From contig CAVSME010000002.1 in the NCBI GenBank assembly GCA_963728985.1, positions 261,669-325,668 on the forward strand: a stretch of DNA of 64,000 nt, in the 5' to 3' direction. Positions 44,723-53,237 of this stretch are shown here, piece by piece. The notes beneath the pieces were generated by a model that did not search any database, had not been told where the DNA came from, and saw nothing but the letters and a program-made list of their open reading frames with translations. Within the stretch, counting starts at the first letter, position 1. Each line of letters opens with the position of its first letter. A program made the position numbers and the translations under genes. Source of the DNA: DASXAI01 sp963728985. Lineage in GTDB: Bacteria > Actinomycetota > Acidimicrobiia > Acidimicrobiales > Ilumatobacteraceae.

Positions 44723-45113
44723 GGCTCGATCCTTTCGTTGGTTGGTCGTGTGTCTGCAGTGAGCACTTGCCGTTGCCCTGCTCCAGCGTCGACACGGCAC
44801 GTGTCCACGCGTCGGCCGGGCTCAGCTCGAGGACGTCGCAGTCCTCCTCGACGACGACGACGTGCCCCGGGGCGGCGTAGTAGAGGTCACCGGCGGACAA
44901 CAGCTCGTCGTGGTCGGGATAGCGAACACGAAGTCGACCCGCTCGCACGAGCCCCCAGTGCGGACAGAGGCAGCGGGTGATCGGGTTAACACTCTGTGCC
45001 TCGCCCGCCGCGAGCTGTTCGAGGCTCACGCGGAGGCCACCCCACTCGACGGCGGCGCGCCGCACCACTGGCGTCTCAAGCTCGACGGGCAACTCGTCAC
45101 ATGCGGCTCGCAC
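44712..45113 (-). CDS. Cupin-like small protein
   Basis: A 133-residue protein with a single cupin-like beta barrel: PHWGLVRAGRLRVRYPDHDELLSAGDLYYAAPGHVVVVEEDCDVLELSP. The usual metal-binding His/Glu set is only partly present, so it may be a ligand-binding rather than enzymatic cupin. First gene of the cupin/membrane/beta-helix operon. Confidence 0.65.
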   Translation of the reverse strand: MRAACDELPVELETPVVRRAAVEWGGLRVSLEQLAAGEAQSVNPITRCLCPHWGLVRAGRLRVRYPDHDELLSAGDLYYAAPGHVVVVEEDCDVLELSPADAWTRAVSTLEQGNGKCSLQTHDQPTKGSSRAH

Positions 45114-45196
45114 CTCCGGCTCCTCCTCCTGCGTCGTTCCTCAGGAGGGGCGTGAGATTCGGGCTCACATTGCGAGGCGGCTCCCGGGCCAGCGGC

Positions 45197-48100
45197 TCAC
45201 AGCTGCCAGGAGACGGGCTCCTCGGGCTCGTACCGGCAGAAGTACCCGGTACGTATTGATCGTTCGAGGTGCCGACCGAGCTTCGGGTGCACCCGCTGGA
45301 GCTTTCGGATCGTGTCGCGGATGCGCGCCCGAACCGCCTGGCGAGCCCGCTCTCCGGCGTCGGTAGCCGAGCGGGGCCGCCCACCGAGGCCAAGCGCCCG
45401 GGCGAGCTCGTCGATGAGCAGGTCCCGCTCGGCTCGGGCCCGGGCGGCGCGCCCGGGGTCGCCCATCTCCTCGGCTTCGGCGACGTCCTGCTCGAGGTCG
45501 ACGATCCGGGCCTGGTAGGCACGCCGAGCCGGTTGGTCGAGCAGTTCGTCGCCCCGACCGACGCCGACGCCGGCGTCGACCGACCCGCCGTCACGTCGTC
45601 GGGGCCGGGTTCCGCCGTCACGGGCGACGAGGTCGAGGACGTGCACCTCACGCCCCGGCCTGGCGAGCAGGTAGGCGAGGTCGTGCATGCCCTTGCTGTC
45701 GTCGGCCAGGGTCACGCTGCCCGCGAACTGCAACCGCCACACCGCTCCCTCCCGCCGGAACACGTTGTCTGTCGCCTCGGGCGGGGCGGCGCGCTCGACA
45801 TCGAGGCCGCGGGCGAGTTCGTCGGCTCGCTCCACATACGTTGTCATGCCAAGCTCGACGAAGGATCGCCGGGCCTCGCCCAACAGACCGCCCACGCTCG
45901 CCCGGTCGCCGTGATCGACGAGAAACCGGGCGTATTCCAGCTGCGTCTCCGCCAGCGCCGGCCGGGCTCCCATCACACGGTTGCGTTCGATCGCCGTGTC
46001 GAAATGCTCTCGGGCACGCGGCCGGTCGCCCATCGTCTCCGCAGCGAGAGCGAGGAAGTGATCGACGGCGCCGAAACAGCTCTCGGCATTCGGCCCGACG
46101 ACGGCGCCGCCCTGCATGGGAAGGAGGAACTCGTAGAGCGTTGCGGCCCGGCTCGCGTCGCCCAGGAACGCCGCCACGCGCACCAGGGCGGCCACGCTGA
46201 TCACCCAGCTGTTGTGGCGCGGGAGGGCCTCTCCGCCAGCCGCCATGACGATCTCGAGCTCGGCGCGGGCGTCGTCGAGCCGGCCCATCTCGGCGTAAGC
46301 GACGGCCAGACCGCAACGTACCGTGCTCACCGCCTGGGATGCCTCCACGTGGGCGCGCAGGGCCGGTTCGAGCTCTCCGAGGCGGCCTTGCCACATGCGA
46401 AGAGGAAACAACGCCGACCCGAACACCAGCAGCGCCAGCTGAGGCTCGATCTGCGCGCCCAAGTTGAAGGCGTCGACGATGATCCGCTCACCGTCCGAGA
46501 ACCGGCCTCGCATCACCGCCCGCATGCCAGCGCGCACCTGCGAGAGCCAGTGCCACAGCGGCTCACGAAGCTCATCGGCGAGCTGGGCGCAGATAGAGAG
46601 CTCACGTTCCATGGCCCCCATGTCACCCTGCTCGGCATGGTCGTAGGCGAGGAAGTGGTGGCCGAGCATGGCCAGTTCCCGGTCGCGGCGCGGCTGACCG
46701 AGTGCACAGAGCTCGTGGCAGGCGGCCAGGCGCCCCTCGATGTTTGTCGGCGTCCAGCCGATGCTGTGCCACACGTACAGAGCGCTGGCCAACGCGGCGC
46801 GGTCGCCGCTGGGTCGCGCCAATTCGACCGCACGCACCGCCAGCTCGACGCGGCGCTCCGAGAAGGGCATGGCGTGGGCGAGGCGCGCCATCACTCGGGC
46901 CTCAAGTGCGTCGTCGGCGCCCGACACGGCCGCCAAAGCCTCCTCCAACAGCGCGATCAGCGTCGGCTCGGCCGTCCCCGTCTCCATCCGGCCGCCGATG
47001 CCGAGGGCGGCGCGGGCGAGGGCGAGTCCGTCCCCCGTCGAGCGGGCCAGGTCGGCGGCGGCCCACAACGTCTCCGTGGCGGCGGGGCCGGCGCCCGCCC
47101 GGGACTGGGCCTCGCCGAGCGCCAAGAGGAGCGCCGTCCGTTGCGACGCCGACGCCGCCGGGTCGAGGTCGAGGGCGGCGAGGGCGTCGAAGTAGTGGCG
47201 GGCGGCGGTGTCGTGAGCGAGCAACTCACTCGCCTGCCGGCCCGCTTCGGCCGCGTACCAGACAGCCTTCGCTGCGTCCGCCTGAGGCAAGGCGGCGACG
47301 AAGTGAAACGCCAGTTGCCCCACTGGCCGGGCGCCCGTCGCCACCGAGTGCTCCAAGGTCTCCCCGATGCGCTGGTGGAGGCTTCGGCGCGTGGTCGCAT
47401 CGAGTGCCTCGTAGACGGTGCCACGCACGACCGCGTGCGCGAACGAGCAACGACCGGGGCGGTTGACGACAACCAACCGGGCCGCCGCCGCCTCGTCGAT
47501 CGCCGCGATCACACTCTGAAGGTCGAGGCCCGCCACCGCCGCGATCAGCTCCGCTGACGACTCCTCACCGGCGACCGCGGCCACCGCCAGGACGCGCTGA
47601 CACGGCGCGCTGAGCCCGCGGAGACGACGCTGCAGGACGGCTTGGACGGTTTGTGGCAGCGGCAGCGTCTCGACTCGGTCGAGTTGTCCTTCCGCCACGA
47701 GCAGCCGCAGGACCTCGCGCACGAAGAAAGGGTTGCCGCCCGTGTGATCGTGGAGACGACGGGCCACCGCATCGGACACGACGACACCCGAAACCTCATG
47801 CACGAGCCGCGCGACTGTCGGGGCGTCCAGGCCGCCCAGCTCGACATGTCTCCACGATGAGTCCAGGGCCGACAGCGCCTCGGCCTGCGCCTCGGCGAGC
47901 TCTTCGCGGCGAGCCGCCGCCACGATCAGAACGCGCTGGGTCCTGAGCTGGGGGGCGAGGAAGCCGAGCAGCTGCACAGACGCAGCGTCGGCTTCGTGCA
48001 GGTCGTCAAGCACGACCACGATCGGCATGAGCTCGGCTGCCGCGCCGAGGAATGACGCCATCGCCTCGAAGAGGCTCCAGCGCTGTTGATGTGACTCGAC

Positions 48101-48481
48101 CAGCTCGGGAGGGACCTCACTGGTGGATTCGACCGGCGCGGTGTCCGCTTCGTCGAGCAGCTCAGGAACGAGCCGACGCAGCGGCGCCGACCACAACGCC
48201 GCGCCGGTCGGCGCCGAACCGCTCTGGCGCATCCACGCCCGGACCACCTGCGACCACGGCAGCAACGGCGGGGCGTCGGCGGCACTCCAACACGCGCCCC
48301 TGAGCACCCGAGCCCCTCCAGTCGCGGACTCGGCCGCAAACACATCGAGGACAGTGGTCTTCCCCATGCCGGCCTCGCCCGTGACGACGGCCAATCCGCC
48401 CCGGCCCGCCATTAGCTCGTCCAAGAGGCCCTGCAAATCGTGCAGCTCCCGCTCGCGTCCGACGAGCACGGACGTCGTCAC
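45197..48481 (-). CDS. Large AAA/TPR signal-transduction regulator
   Basis: A 1,094-residue protein from the GTG at 48479-48481 (VTTSVLVGRERELHDL). It begins with a BREX/LuxR-type AAA module: GREREL box, Walker A VTGEAGMGKTT, Walker B IVVVLDDLHEADAAS. A long alpha-helical TPR region covers the middle. The last 180 residues begin with a beta segment (VWRLQFAGSVTLADDSKGMHDLAYLLARPGREVHVLDL) and end in a long-helix domain (AYQARIVDLEQDVAEAEEMGDPGRAARARAERDLL ... RKLQRVHPKLGRHLERSIRTGYFCRYEP). This C-terminal module recurs in actinobacterial AAA regulators. There is no obvious HTH, so DNA binding is unproven. It probably acts on the adjacent cupin operon (inference). Upstream start codons as far as 48670 are possible. 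Confidence 0.8.
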   Translation of the reverse strand: MTTSVLVGRERELHDLQGLLDELMAGRGGLAVVTGEAGMGKTTVLDVFAAESATGGARVLRGACWSAADAPPLLPWSQVVRAWMRQSGSAPTGAALWSAPLRRLVPELLDEADTAPVESTSEVPPELVESHQQRWSLFEAMASFLGAAAELMPIVVVLDDLHEADAASVQLLGFLAPQLRTQRVLIVAAARREELAEAQAEALSALDSSWRHVELGGLDAPTVARLVHEVSGVVVSDAVARRLHDHTGGNPFFVREVLRLLVAEGQLDRVETLPLPQTVQAVLQRRLRGLSAPCQRVLAVAAVAGEESSAELIAAVAGLDLQSVIAAIDEAAAARLVVVNRPGRCSFAHAVVRGTVYEALDATTRRSLHQRIGETLEHSVATGARPVGQLAFHFVAALPQADAAKAVWYAAEAGRQASELLAHDTAARHYFDALAALDLDPAASASQRTALLLALGEAQSRAGAGPAATETLWAAADLARSTGDGLALARAALGIGGRMETGTAEPTLIALLEEALAAVSGADDALEARVMARLAHAMPFSERRVELAVRAVELARPSGDRAALASALYVWHSIGWTPTNIEGRLAACHELCALGQPRRDRELAMLGHHFLAYDHAEQGDMGAMERELSICAQLADELREPLWHWLSQVRAGMRAVMRGRFSDGERIIVDAFNLGAQIEPQLALLVFGSALFPLRMWQGRLGELEPALRAHVEASQAVSTVRCGLAVAYAEMGRLDDARAELEIVMAAGGEALPRHNSWVISVAALVRVAAFLGDASRAATLYEFLLPMQGGAVVGPNAESCFGAVDHFLALAAETMGDRPRAREHFDTAIERNRVMGARPALAETQLEYARFLVDHGDRASVGGLLGEARRSFVELGMTTYVERADELARGLDVERAAPPEATDNVFRREGAVWRLQFAGSVTLADDSKGMHDLAYLLARPGREVHVLDLVARDGGTRPRRRDGGSVDAGVGVGRGDELLDQPARRAYQARIVDLEQDVAEAEEMGDPGRAARARAERDLLIDELARALGLGGRPRSATDAGERARQAVRARIRDTIRKLQRVHPKLGRHLERSIRTGYFCRYEPEEPVSWQL

Positions 48482-48971
48482 CGCGACCTCGGCGCGTCTG
48501 ATCCGACGACCGTTCGCAAGCGACCCATCGGTTCCGCTTCCGACGCCGTGGTTGACGACGGACCTTCGTTCACGCCCCGATGATGCCTGATGCAGGCTGA
48601 CCGGCGCTCCAGTCGTACCCGCGCACCGCCCACCGACGTGCACGAGATGGCCGCACCATCCACCCCGCACTCGCCGGTAGCTCGCCGCAGTCGGTGCCAG
48701 GGCCTCGCGTCAGCGAAGGCTGAAGACGTCCCCTATCGTCCTCGGCGGAGGGGGCGTCAATTCTCGGCCGGCGTTTTCTGTGGGCCATCAGGATCTCGCC
48801 GCTGGCGGCCAACAGCCGCTGCCCGCTCACGGCCATCTCGTCACTCAGCGTGCTCTCAGTGGGCGACAAGACACCGTGGAACTGCTTCCTGACAGCACTT
48901 TGGGGACGCCGTCGACAGGTCGAGTTCGGTCGGCATCGGGCGCCTCGAGTCATGTCGATACGATCGGCGGC
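48482..48971. other. Intergenic stretch between the AAA regulator and an XRE-type gene
   Basis: About 0.5 kb. The first part could be the 5' end of the AAA regulator if it starts at 48670. The rest shows no convincing gene and probably holds two divergent promoters; TACGAT at 48959-48964 is a -10 box for the gene at 48972. Confidence 0.4.
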
Positions 48972-49499
48972 GTGCCGGTCCGTTCGACGTTTGATTTCAA
49001 CGCGTTCATCTCCGCAGTTGACAGCGAACGCCGCAAGCAGGAGCTGACGTGGGGCGATCTCGCCGAAGCACTATGGGATCAGTCCGCCGAACTCAACGCG
49101 CATCGCAACGACCATCCGCTTTGAGGCGGAGCCATTTCGCGTCTGGAGGCGCGAGGAGCAACGTCCTGCCAGTACGCGCTGTTCATGCTTCGATGGCTTG
49201 GTCGGCCCCCGGAGGACTTCTTGACGGGGCCGGGCGTGGAGGTCGGCGAAGTGCAACTGCCAAGGACAGGACCCGAATATCGGCTGCGCTGGAACCTGAG
49301 TGAACTGCATGGTGCGCTCAACGATGCACGCCAACTGCGCAAGCTCACCTGGGCGAATCTGGCCGACGAGCTCGGATACACCGCGAGCAGGCTCACCGGC
49401 CTGCGCACAGCGACCTTCGCCGACATGGAGCTGGTCATGCGGGTGACGCAGTGGCTCGGGCGGTCAGCCGCCGAGTTCATCCGCCCTGCGCGATGGTGA
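48972..49499 (+). pseudogene. XRE-like two-domain regulator interrupted by one TGA codon
   Basis: From GTG 48972 (7 nt after a TACGAT -10 box) the frame reads FDFNAFISAVDSERRKQELTWGDLAEALWDQSAELNAHRNDHPL, meets TGA at 49122-49124, and continues in the same frame with GGAISRLEARGATSCQYALFMLRWLGRPPEDFL, then a second, similar domain (ELHGALNDARQLRKLTWANLADELGYTASRLTGLR). Related actinobacterial proteins, as I recall them, have a cysteine or other residue at this position, so TGC-to-TGA is the simplest change. Without the stop it would be a normal 175-residue DNA-binding protein. Nonsense mutation or single base error. Confidence 0.65.
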
Positions 49500-49847
49500 A
49501 CGCCGACGTCGGTTTCAACTTGGCCGAGCACGCTCAGGATGCCTTGCCCGGTCTGCCAAATCCGCGGTTCTTGGAGGAGACCTTGCCGCGGCTCGTCCGG
49601 AGCTACCTCGTTACGCCGCCGTCGGCGATGACGACCCCACGAACCGGCGCTGGACAACTCCGAGCCCCTCCGGTCACGACGACGGGAGTCGCGATCGGAC
49701 CGGTGTCCTGAACGCCGAGTCCGCGACCGATGTTGTGGAAGACCTCCCCGTCGTTCGACCACAATCCGTAGTGGCCGTCGTTGGGTACCTACTGGCCGCC
49801 AGCGGGCAGTTTGCAATGGCCACCACATTTACACCCCGAACTTTTAT
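49500..49847. other. Non-coding right end of element 1
   Basis: No frame here has a family match or ribosome site. The segment leads into the arm sites (49848-49866) and the att core (49980). Confidence 0.5.
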
Positions 49848-49866
49848 TGCAACCCAAATGCAACCC
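49848..49866. repeat. Integrase arm-type sites, element 1 right end
   Basis: TGCAACCCAAATGCAACCC: TGCAACCC twice at an 11-bp period, 113 bp before the att core. Same motif and spacing as 30922-30940 at the left end. Confidence 0.75.
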
Positions 49867-49979
49867 AACGGTTTGCGACAGCCCGCCATGAGACGTCACG
49901 GGCCGACACGGCGGCGTCGTGGAGGCCCTGCTGAGCGCCACTGGAAGGCACTCAACGACACCCGGTGGACACCAGCTAC

Positions 49980-50038
49980 CAGGATTCAGGTTCCTGTGTC
50001 CGAAAGGACGTGGGGGTTCAAGTCCCCCCTCGCCCACT
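49980..50038 (+). repeat. Attachment site core, copy 2 (junction of elements 1 and 2)
   Basis: Exact 59-bp copy of the tRNA-Leu 3' half (30803-30861). The bases before it do not match the tRNA 5' half, so it is not a second tRNA gene. It marks the right end of element 1 and the left end of element 2. Confidence 0.92.
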
Positions 50039-50097
50039 GGTTCTGAGCTGCGAGGGTTCGCCTCGAATCGATGTCGGTGTCGGGTGCGACAGCGCCG

Positions 50098-50117
50098 TTG
50101 CTAACGATTTGCTAACG
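50098..50117. repeat. Integrase arm-type sites, element 2 left end
   Basis: TTGCTAACGATTTGCTAACG: TTGCTAACG twice at an 11-bp period, 59 bp inside the att core. Repeated with one base change in the spacer at 63869-63888. Confidence 0.75.
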
Positions 50118-50540
50118 CCGGCGCGGCGATCGCAGCGCGATCTCGCTGACGTCCGCCTCACGGATGGCCATGAACCACGGTCCCGGTCCGCGCTCGGCGA
50201 CGACTCCCTCGATGTCCTGCCACCGGTTGACCAACCGCACGAGGTAGTCCCACGTGCTGAGGTCTCGTTTGCCGGCGATCCAGAAGACGCGCAGACCTGA
50301 GTCGAGCAGCAGGGCGAGCTCGCCCGGCTTGGATCGGATCCTGCGGTCGCGCCCGATGACGATCAGGTCTCGTGCTGCCACCGCCGGCATCCACACCGGG
50401 TCGAGGGAGCCGAAGGGAACCTCGGGGATCAGAACGTGTCCCGCGTGCACCACGTCCCGGCGGGCGACGGCCAGAGCCTTGCCGACGCCAAGGGCGCTCT
50501 CGTCAAAGAAGAAGCGGAGACTCGACGGGTCCGCCGTCAT
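50112..50540 (-). CDS. VapC45-like PIN-domain toxin
   Basis: A 142-residue PIN-like protein. RFFFDESALGVGKALAVARRDVVH holds the first acidic residues, LIVIGRDRRIRSKPGELALLLDSGLRVFWIAG is the middle of the fold, and GPGPWFMAI is the C-terminal strand seen in the VapC45/Mut7-like PIN subgroup. Probably an RNase toxin. It follows the antitoxin-like gene by 9 bp, the usual antitoxin-first order. It is the last gene of the XRE-integrase operon, next to the att site. Confidence 0.75.
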   Translation of the reverse strand: MTADPSSLRFFFDESALGVGKALAVARRDVVHAGHVLIPEVPFGSLDPVWMPAVAARDLIVIGRDRRIRSKPGELALLLDSGLRVFWIAGKRDLSTWDYLVRLVNRWQDIEGVVAERGPGPWFMAIREADVSEIALRSPRRR

Positions 50541-50549
50541 CGTGGCCGA

Positions 50550-51260
50550 TCAGGCCGCCGCACCGATCGGGGTCAGGCGAGTCAGCTCGTAGCGCACCGC
50601 CGCTTCGACCTCGTCGCGACTCAGTTCGTAGAGGTCGGCGACCATGTCGAGGCGGTCGCCGGCGCGGATCAGCTCGGCGATCACCTCGGTCGGGACGCTC
50701 CGGACCGCGGGCTCGCCGAACTGGCGGAGCGGGTCGATCAGGACGAGCCCGTTGCCCTCTCGGGGGCGGACCCGTTCGACCGTCGGGTCATCGCCCGTCC
50801 CGAACTCCACGGTGTCGATGAAGTGCTGCGCCGGTTCCGCCAGCACGGTCTGGCCGGTGCGAACGACGAGCACGATGCGGAGCGAGGCATCCAGGTCGAC
50901 GTCGTCCTGGGCGCTGAGCACGAGCTCTCGGCCGCTCACGAAGGGCCGCGCGTGGGCCAGGGGGTAGCGGGTCCCGAACACGTCTCGAAGTCGGATGATC
51001 GCCGGGCGCATGCGGATCATCGGGACGTTCTTGTCGCGGTACTCGGCCAGGAGTCTCGTCTCGACGAACTCGCCCCACGTCACGAGCTCGTCGCCGGTGT
51101 GTTCCGGACGGATGACCGGGGGATAGAAGCGGCCCGACCTGGTGTATCCGTCGATCCATCGCCGCGCCGTCCCGGGCGTGAGCGCGAGCAGGCGGTCGAC
51201 CTGGCTCGCGCCGTAGACGGGACGATCGAGGAGGTTCACGTGCTTGGGCACGTCGCTCAT
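50550..51260 (-). CDS. VapB45-like antitoxin (DUF433-type)
   Basis: A 236-residue protein with an N-terminal MerR-like HTH (PVYGASQVDRLLALTPGTARRWIDGY), a middle domain (LVTWGEFVETRLLAEYRDKNVPMIRMRPAI), and a C-terminal DUF433-like HTH (VPTEVIAELIRAGDRLDMVADLYELSRDEVEAAVRYE). The size and layout agree with VapB45. Its start overlaps the integrase stop by 4 bp (51257-51260), so integrase and addiction module are translated from one mRNA. Confidence 0.78.
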   Translation of the reverse strand: MSDVPKHVNLLDRPVYGASQVDRLLALTPGTARRWIDGYTRSGRFYPPVIRPEHTGDELVTWGEFVETRLLAEYRDKNVPMIRMRPAIIRLRDVFGTRYPLAHARPFVSGRELVLSAQDDVDLDASLRIVLVVRTGQTVLAEPAQHFIDTVEFGTGDDPTVERVRPREGNGLVLIDPLRQFGEPAVRSVPTEVIAELIRAGDRLDMVADLYELSRDEVEAAVRYELTRLTPIGAAA

Positions 51261-52429
51261 CGTCGCAGCTCCGAGACGGCGGCGTCGGGTTGTTCCCGGG
51301 CCTCGAGGATTGCGGCGGCGATCCGCCGGGCGGCGTCTTCCTCGATGTTCGGAGTGACCTCCTGGTAGAGCTCAGCCGTGACCGCCATGCTGCTGTGACC
51401 GAGGCGCTCGCTCACGACGAGGGTGTTGATGCCCTCGACGAGCGCAAGCGTGGCGTGGGTGTGCCTGAGGCCGTGCAAGGTAATTGCCTTCAGCCCGCTC
51501 TTGCGGACCAGACTCGAGAAGACGCGCGTCACGTGTTCGGGGTTGAGCGGGCGCCCGTCGGCGCGGGCGAAGACGAGTTCATGATCCTCGTACTGGTTCC
51601 CAACGAGCAGTCGCTCCTCGAGTTGTCGCATGCGCTGCGCTCGCAGCGCAGCGACGGTCGTTGGATCGATCGCAATCGCCCGACGCCCCTTGGCCGTCTT
51701 TGGCTCACCCCACGCGGTGCCGCTTCGCAGAGGTATGACCGTTTGGGCGATCGACACCCTCCCCCGGGCGAAGTCGACGTCCTCCCAGCGCACGCCGAGT
51801 GCCTCGCCGCGTCGCACACCGGTCATCGCCACGAAGTGCCATAGGGCGGCCCATTCATGCCCGTCGACGTGGGAGAGAAACGCTCTCAGCTCCTCGGCGC
51901 TCCAGGTCCGCTTCTTCGGCCGAGGCGCACGTGGCGGGTCTGCGGCCGAGGCGGGATTACGAGCCAGGACCTGCCACCGGACCGCGTCGGCGAGGGCACG
52001 GTGGAGGGTGGCGTGGATGCGTCGAATGCTGGCCGCCGACAACGAGGAGCGCTCGTCATTCGGCGCGGCTAGGCCAGCGTAGAACGCATTGATGGCGGGA
52101 GGAGCAAGGTGCTGAAGTGGGTGTCGTCCCAGTCCGGGGACGAGGTGGCGGCGCACGTGCATCTCGTACGAGCTGAACGTCAAGGGCCGGACACCGGCTC
52201 GGATGGCAGCCAGCCAATGGGCGGTCAGATACGAACCAACGGTCAGCCGCCTCGGGTCGACGTACGTGCCGTCTTGCAGGCGCGTGATCGTCTGCGCGAG
52301 AGCCGCCTCGGCCTCTTTCCGAGTGCGGTAGCCGCCCTTGCTCGTCTGCCGCCTGCTCCCATCCGGCCGGTCGCCCCTATCGACCACGTAGGTCCACGTC
52401 GAGCCTCGCCGGTAGACGTGTCCTCTCAT
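51257..52429 (-). CDS. int: Tyrosine integrase of element 2
   Basis: A complete 390-residue site-specific recombinase. Arm-binding domain with the AP2-like start (RGHVYRRGSTWTYVVDRGDRPDGSRRQTSKGGYRTRKEAEAAL), SAM-like core-binding domain, and catalytic domain with Arg (MTGVRRGEALGVRW), H-x-x-R (LHGLRHTHATL), His (GHSSMAVTAELYQ) and the Tyr nucleophile. It cuts and rejoins DNA at the tRNA-Leu site. It overlaps the XRE gene upstream and the VapB45-like gene downstream by 4 bp each. It is related to the broken integrase of element 1 and could in principle act on the shared att cores, although the arm motifs differ. Confidence 0.95.
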   Translation of the reverse strand: MRGHVYRRGSTWTYVVDRGDRPDGSRRQTSKGGYRTRKEAEAALAQTITRLQDGTYVDPRRLTVGSYLTAHWLAAIRAGVRPLTFSSYEMHVRRHLVPGLGRHPLQHLAPPAINAFYAGLAAPNDERSSLSAASIRRIHATLHRALADAVRWQVLARNPASAADPPRAPRPKKRTWSAEELRAFLSHVDGHEWAALWHFVAMTGVRRGEALGVRWEDVDFARGRVSIAQTVIPLRSGTAWGEPKTAKGRRAIAIDPTTVAALRAQRMRQLEERLLVGNQYEDHELVFARADGRPLNPEHVTRVFSSLVRKSGLKAITLHGLRHTHATLALVEGINTLVVSERLGHSSMAVTAELYQEVTPNIEEDAARRIAAAILEAREQPDAAVSELRR

Positions 52430-53127
52430 CCGTCCTCCTTCGTGCTGGCTCGTGCCGTGTTGTTCAGGCGCGTAGATCGGTGTCTGGTTGCGGGTTTGGT
52501 GTCGGGAATTTCCGGCTGGTGGCCATCGGTGTCGAGGCGGTCGATGAGCTCGGCCAGGCGCAGTAGGACGGCGCGTGCTTCGGTGATGTTGCCGAAGGCC
52601 TTGCGAAGCTCGGCTGCGGCTCTCAGCTCAGCGAGCTGATCGAGACGGTTTTCGGCGGTCCCAGCTGTGGCCGCGCCGGTGCCGGTGCTGTCCGCTTGGG
52701 CGTTGGCGGTAGCGGCGGCGTAGTCGAGCAGCGCCTGGCGCCATGCTGGGGCGCTGCTGTCGGTTCCCAACACCGCGTCCAGCAGGACGGACATGTCCAC
52801 GCCCCGCCAGGTGGCGTCGGCGGCGTGGAGGCCGGCGTCCTGTTCGGGGGGTGGGGGCAGGAAGAACCAGCCGATCGGCAGATCGAAGCCGCGTGAGAAG
52901 GCGATCAGCTCGTCGGCGCTGAACTGTTTGACACGCGCGCCGGCGATCGAGCGTTCGATGGAGGAGAAGCTGGCATTGGACAGGCGGGTGCCGAGGTAAG
53001 GGGCGACGGCAGCCGAGGCTTGTTCCTGGGTCCAGCCCCGCATGGCTCGTGCCCTGGCGATGTTGAGGGCGACGATCTGGTTGGGGGTGTACGTCCGGCG
53101 CAGCAACCGTTCTTTGCGTTTCGCCAT
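52426..53127 (-). CDS. XRE-type regulator of element 2
   Basis: A 233-residue paralogue of the protein at 32778-33443; the HTH (IVALNIARARAMRGWTQEQASAAV) and the SADELIAFSRGFDLPIGWFFLPP segment are nearly identical. The ATG at 53125-53127 has TACACT 6 nt upstream and no ribosome site, so it is probably leaderless, as in element 1. The C-terminal Ala/Thr tail differs. It overlaps the integrase by 4 bp and faces away from the truncated relaxase. Confidence 0.8.
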   Translation of the reverse strand: MAKRKERLLRRTYTPNQIVALNIARARAMRGWTQEQASAAVAPYLGTRLSNASFSSIERSIAGARVKQFSADELIAFSRGFDLPIGWFFLPPPPEQDAGLHAADATWRGVDMSVLLDAVLGTDSSAPAWRQALLDYAAATANAQADSTGTGAATAGTAENRLDQLAELRAAAELRKAFGNITEARAVLLRLAELIDRLDTDGHQPEIPDTKPATRHRSTRLNNTARASTKEDG

Positions 53128-53173
53128 GGCGCCAGTGTAGATCTTCCTTCCAGCGGAGTCATCTACCATATCG

Positions 53174-53219
53174 TTGCTCTTGGCGTGATCTCGGCGTACT
53201 CTACGGTTCCGTTTAGTAG
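53174..53219 (+). promoter_or_regulatory. Promoter with dyad operator, element 2
   Basis: TTGCTC (53174-53179), 17-bp spacer, TACTCT (53197-53202). The dyad CTACGGTTCCGTTTAGTAG (53201-53219) overlaps the -10 box, at the same place as in element 1. The sequence downstream (CGGAGGGCAGATC) also matches element 1 up to the deletion point. Confidence 0.5.
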
Positions 53220-53237
53220 TTCACCGGAGGGCAGATC

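Larger units (their letters stand above)
30862..50038. mobile_element. Integrative element 1 in tRNA-Leu (about 19 kb)
   Basis: Bounded by the two 59-bp att copies. It contains, from the left: arm sites, DUF2442/DUF4160 pair, frameshifted integrase, XRE regulator, excisionase-like gene, complete relaxase-helicase, then cargo to 49.5 kb and a second arm-site pair. The relaxase and absence of phage structural genes make it an integrative mobilizable or conjugative element rather than a prophage. No type IV secretion, FtsK/TraB translocase or replication gene is visible, so transfer would need help. The integrase frameshift suggests it may no longer excise alone. Confidence 0.85.

Noticed and set aside
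49122..49124. Selenocysteine reading of the in-frame TGA in the XRE-like gene.
   Set aside because: No hairpin of the bacterial SECIS type is evident downstream, and DNA-binding regulators do not use selenocysteine. Mutation or base error is simpler.
49451..49711. Plus-strand frame at the right end of element 1.
   Set aside because: No ribosome site, no family, and it begins inside the XRE-like gene in another frame.
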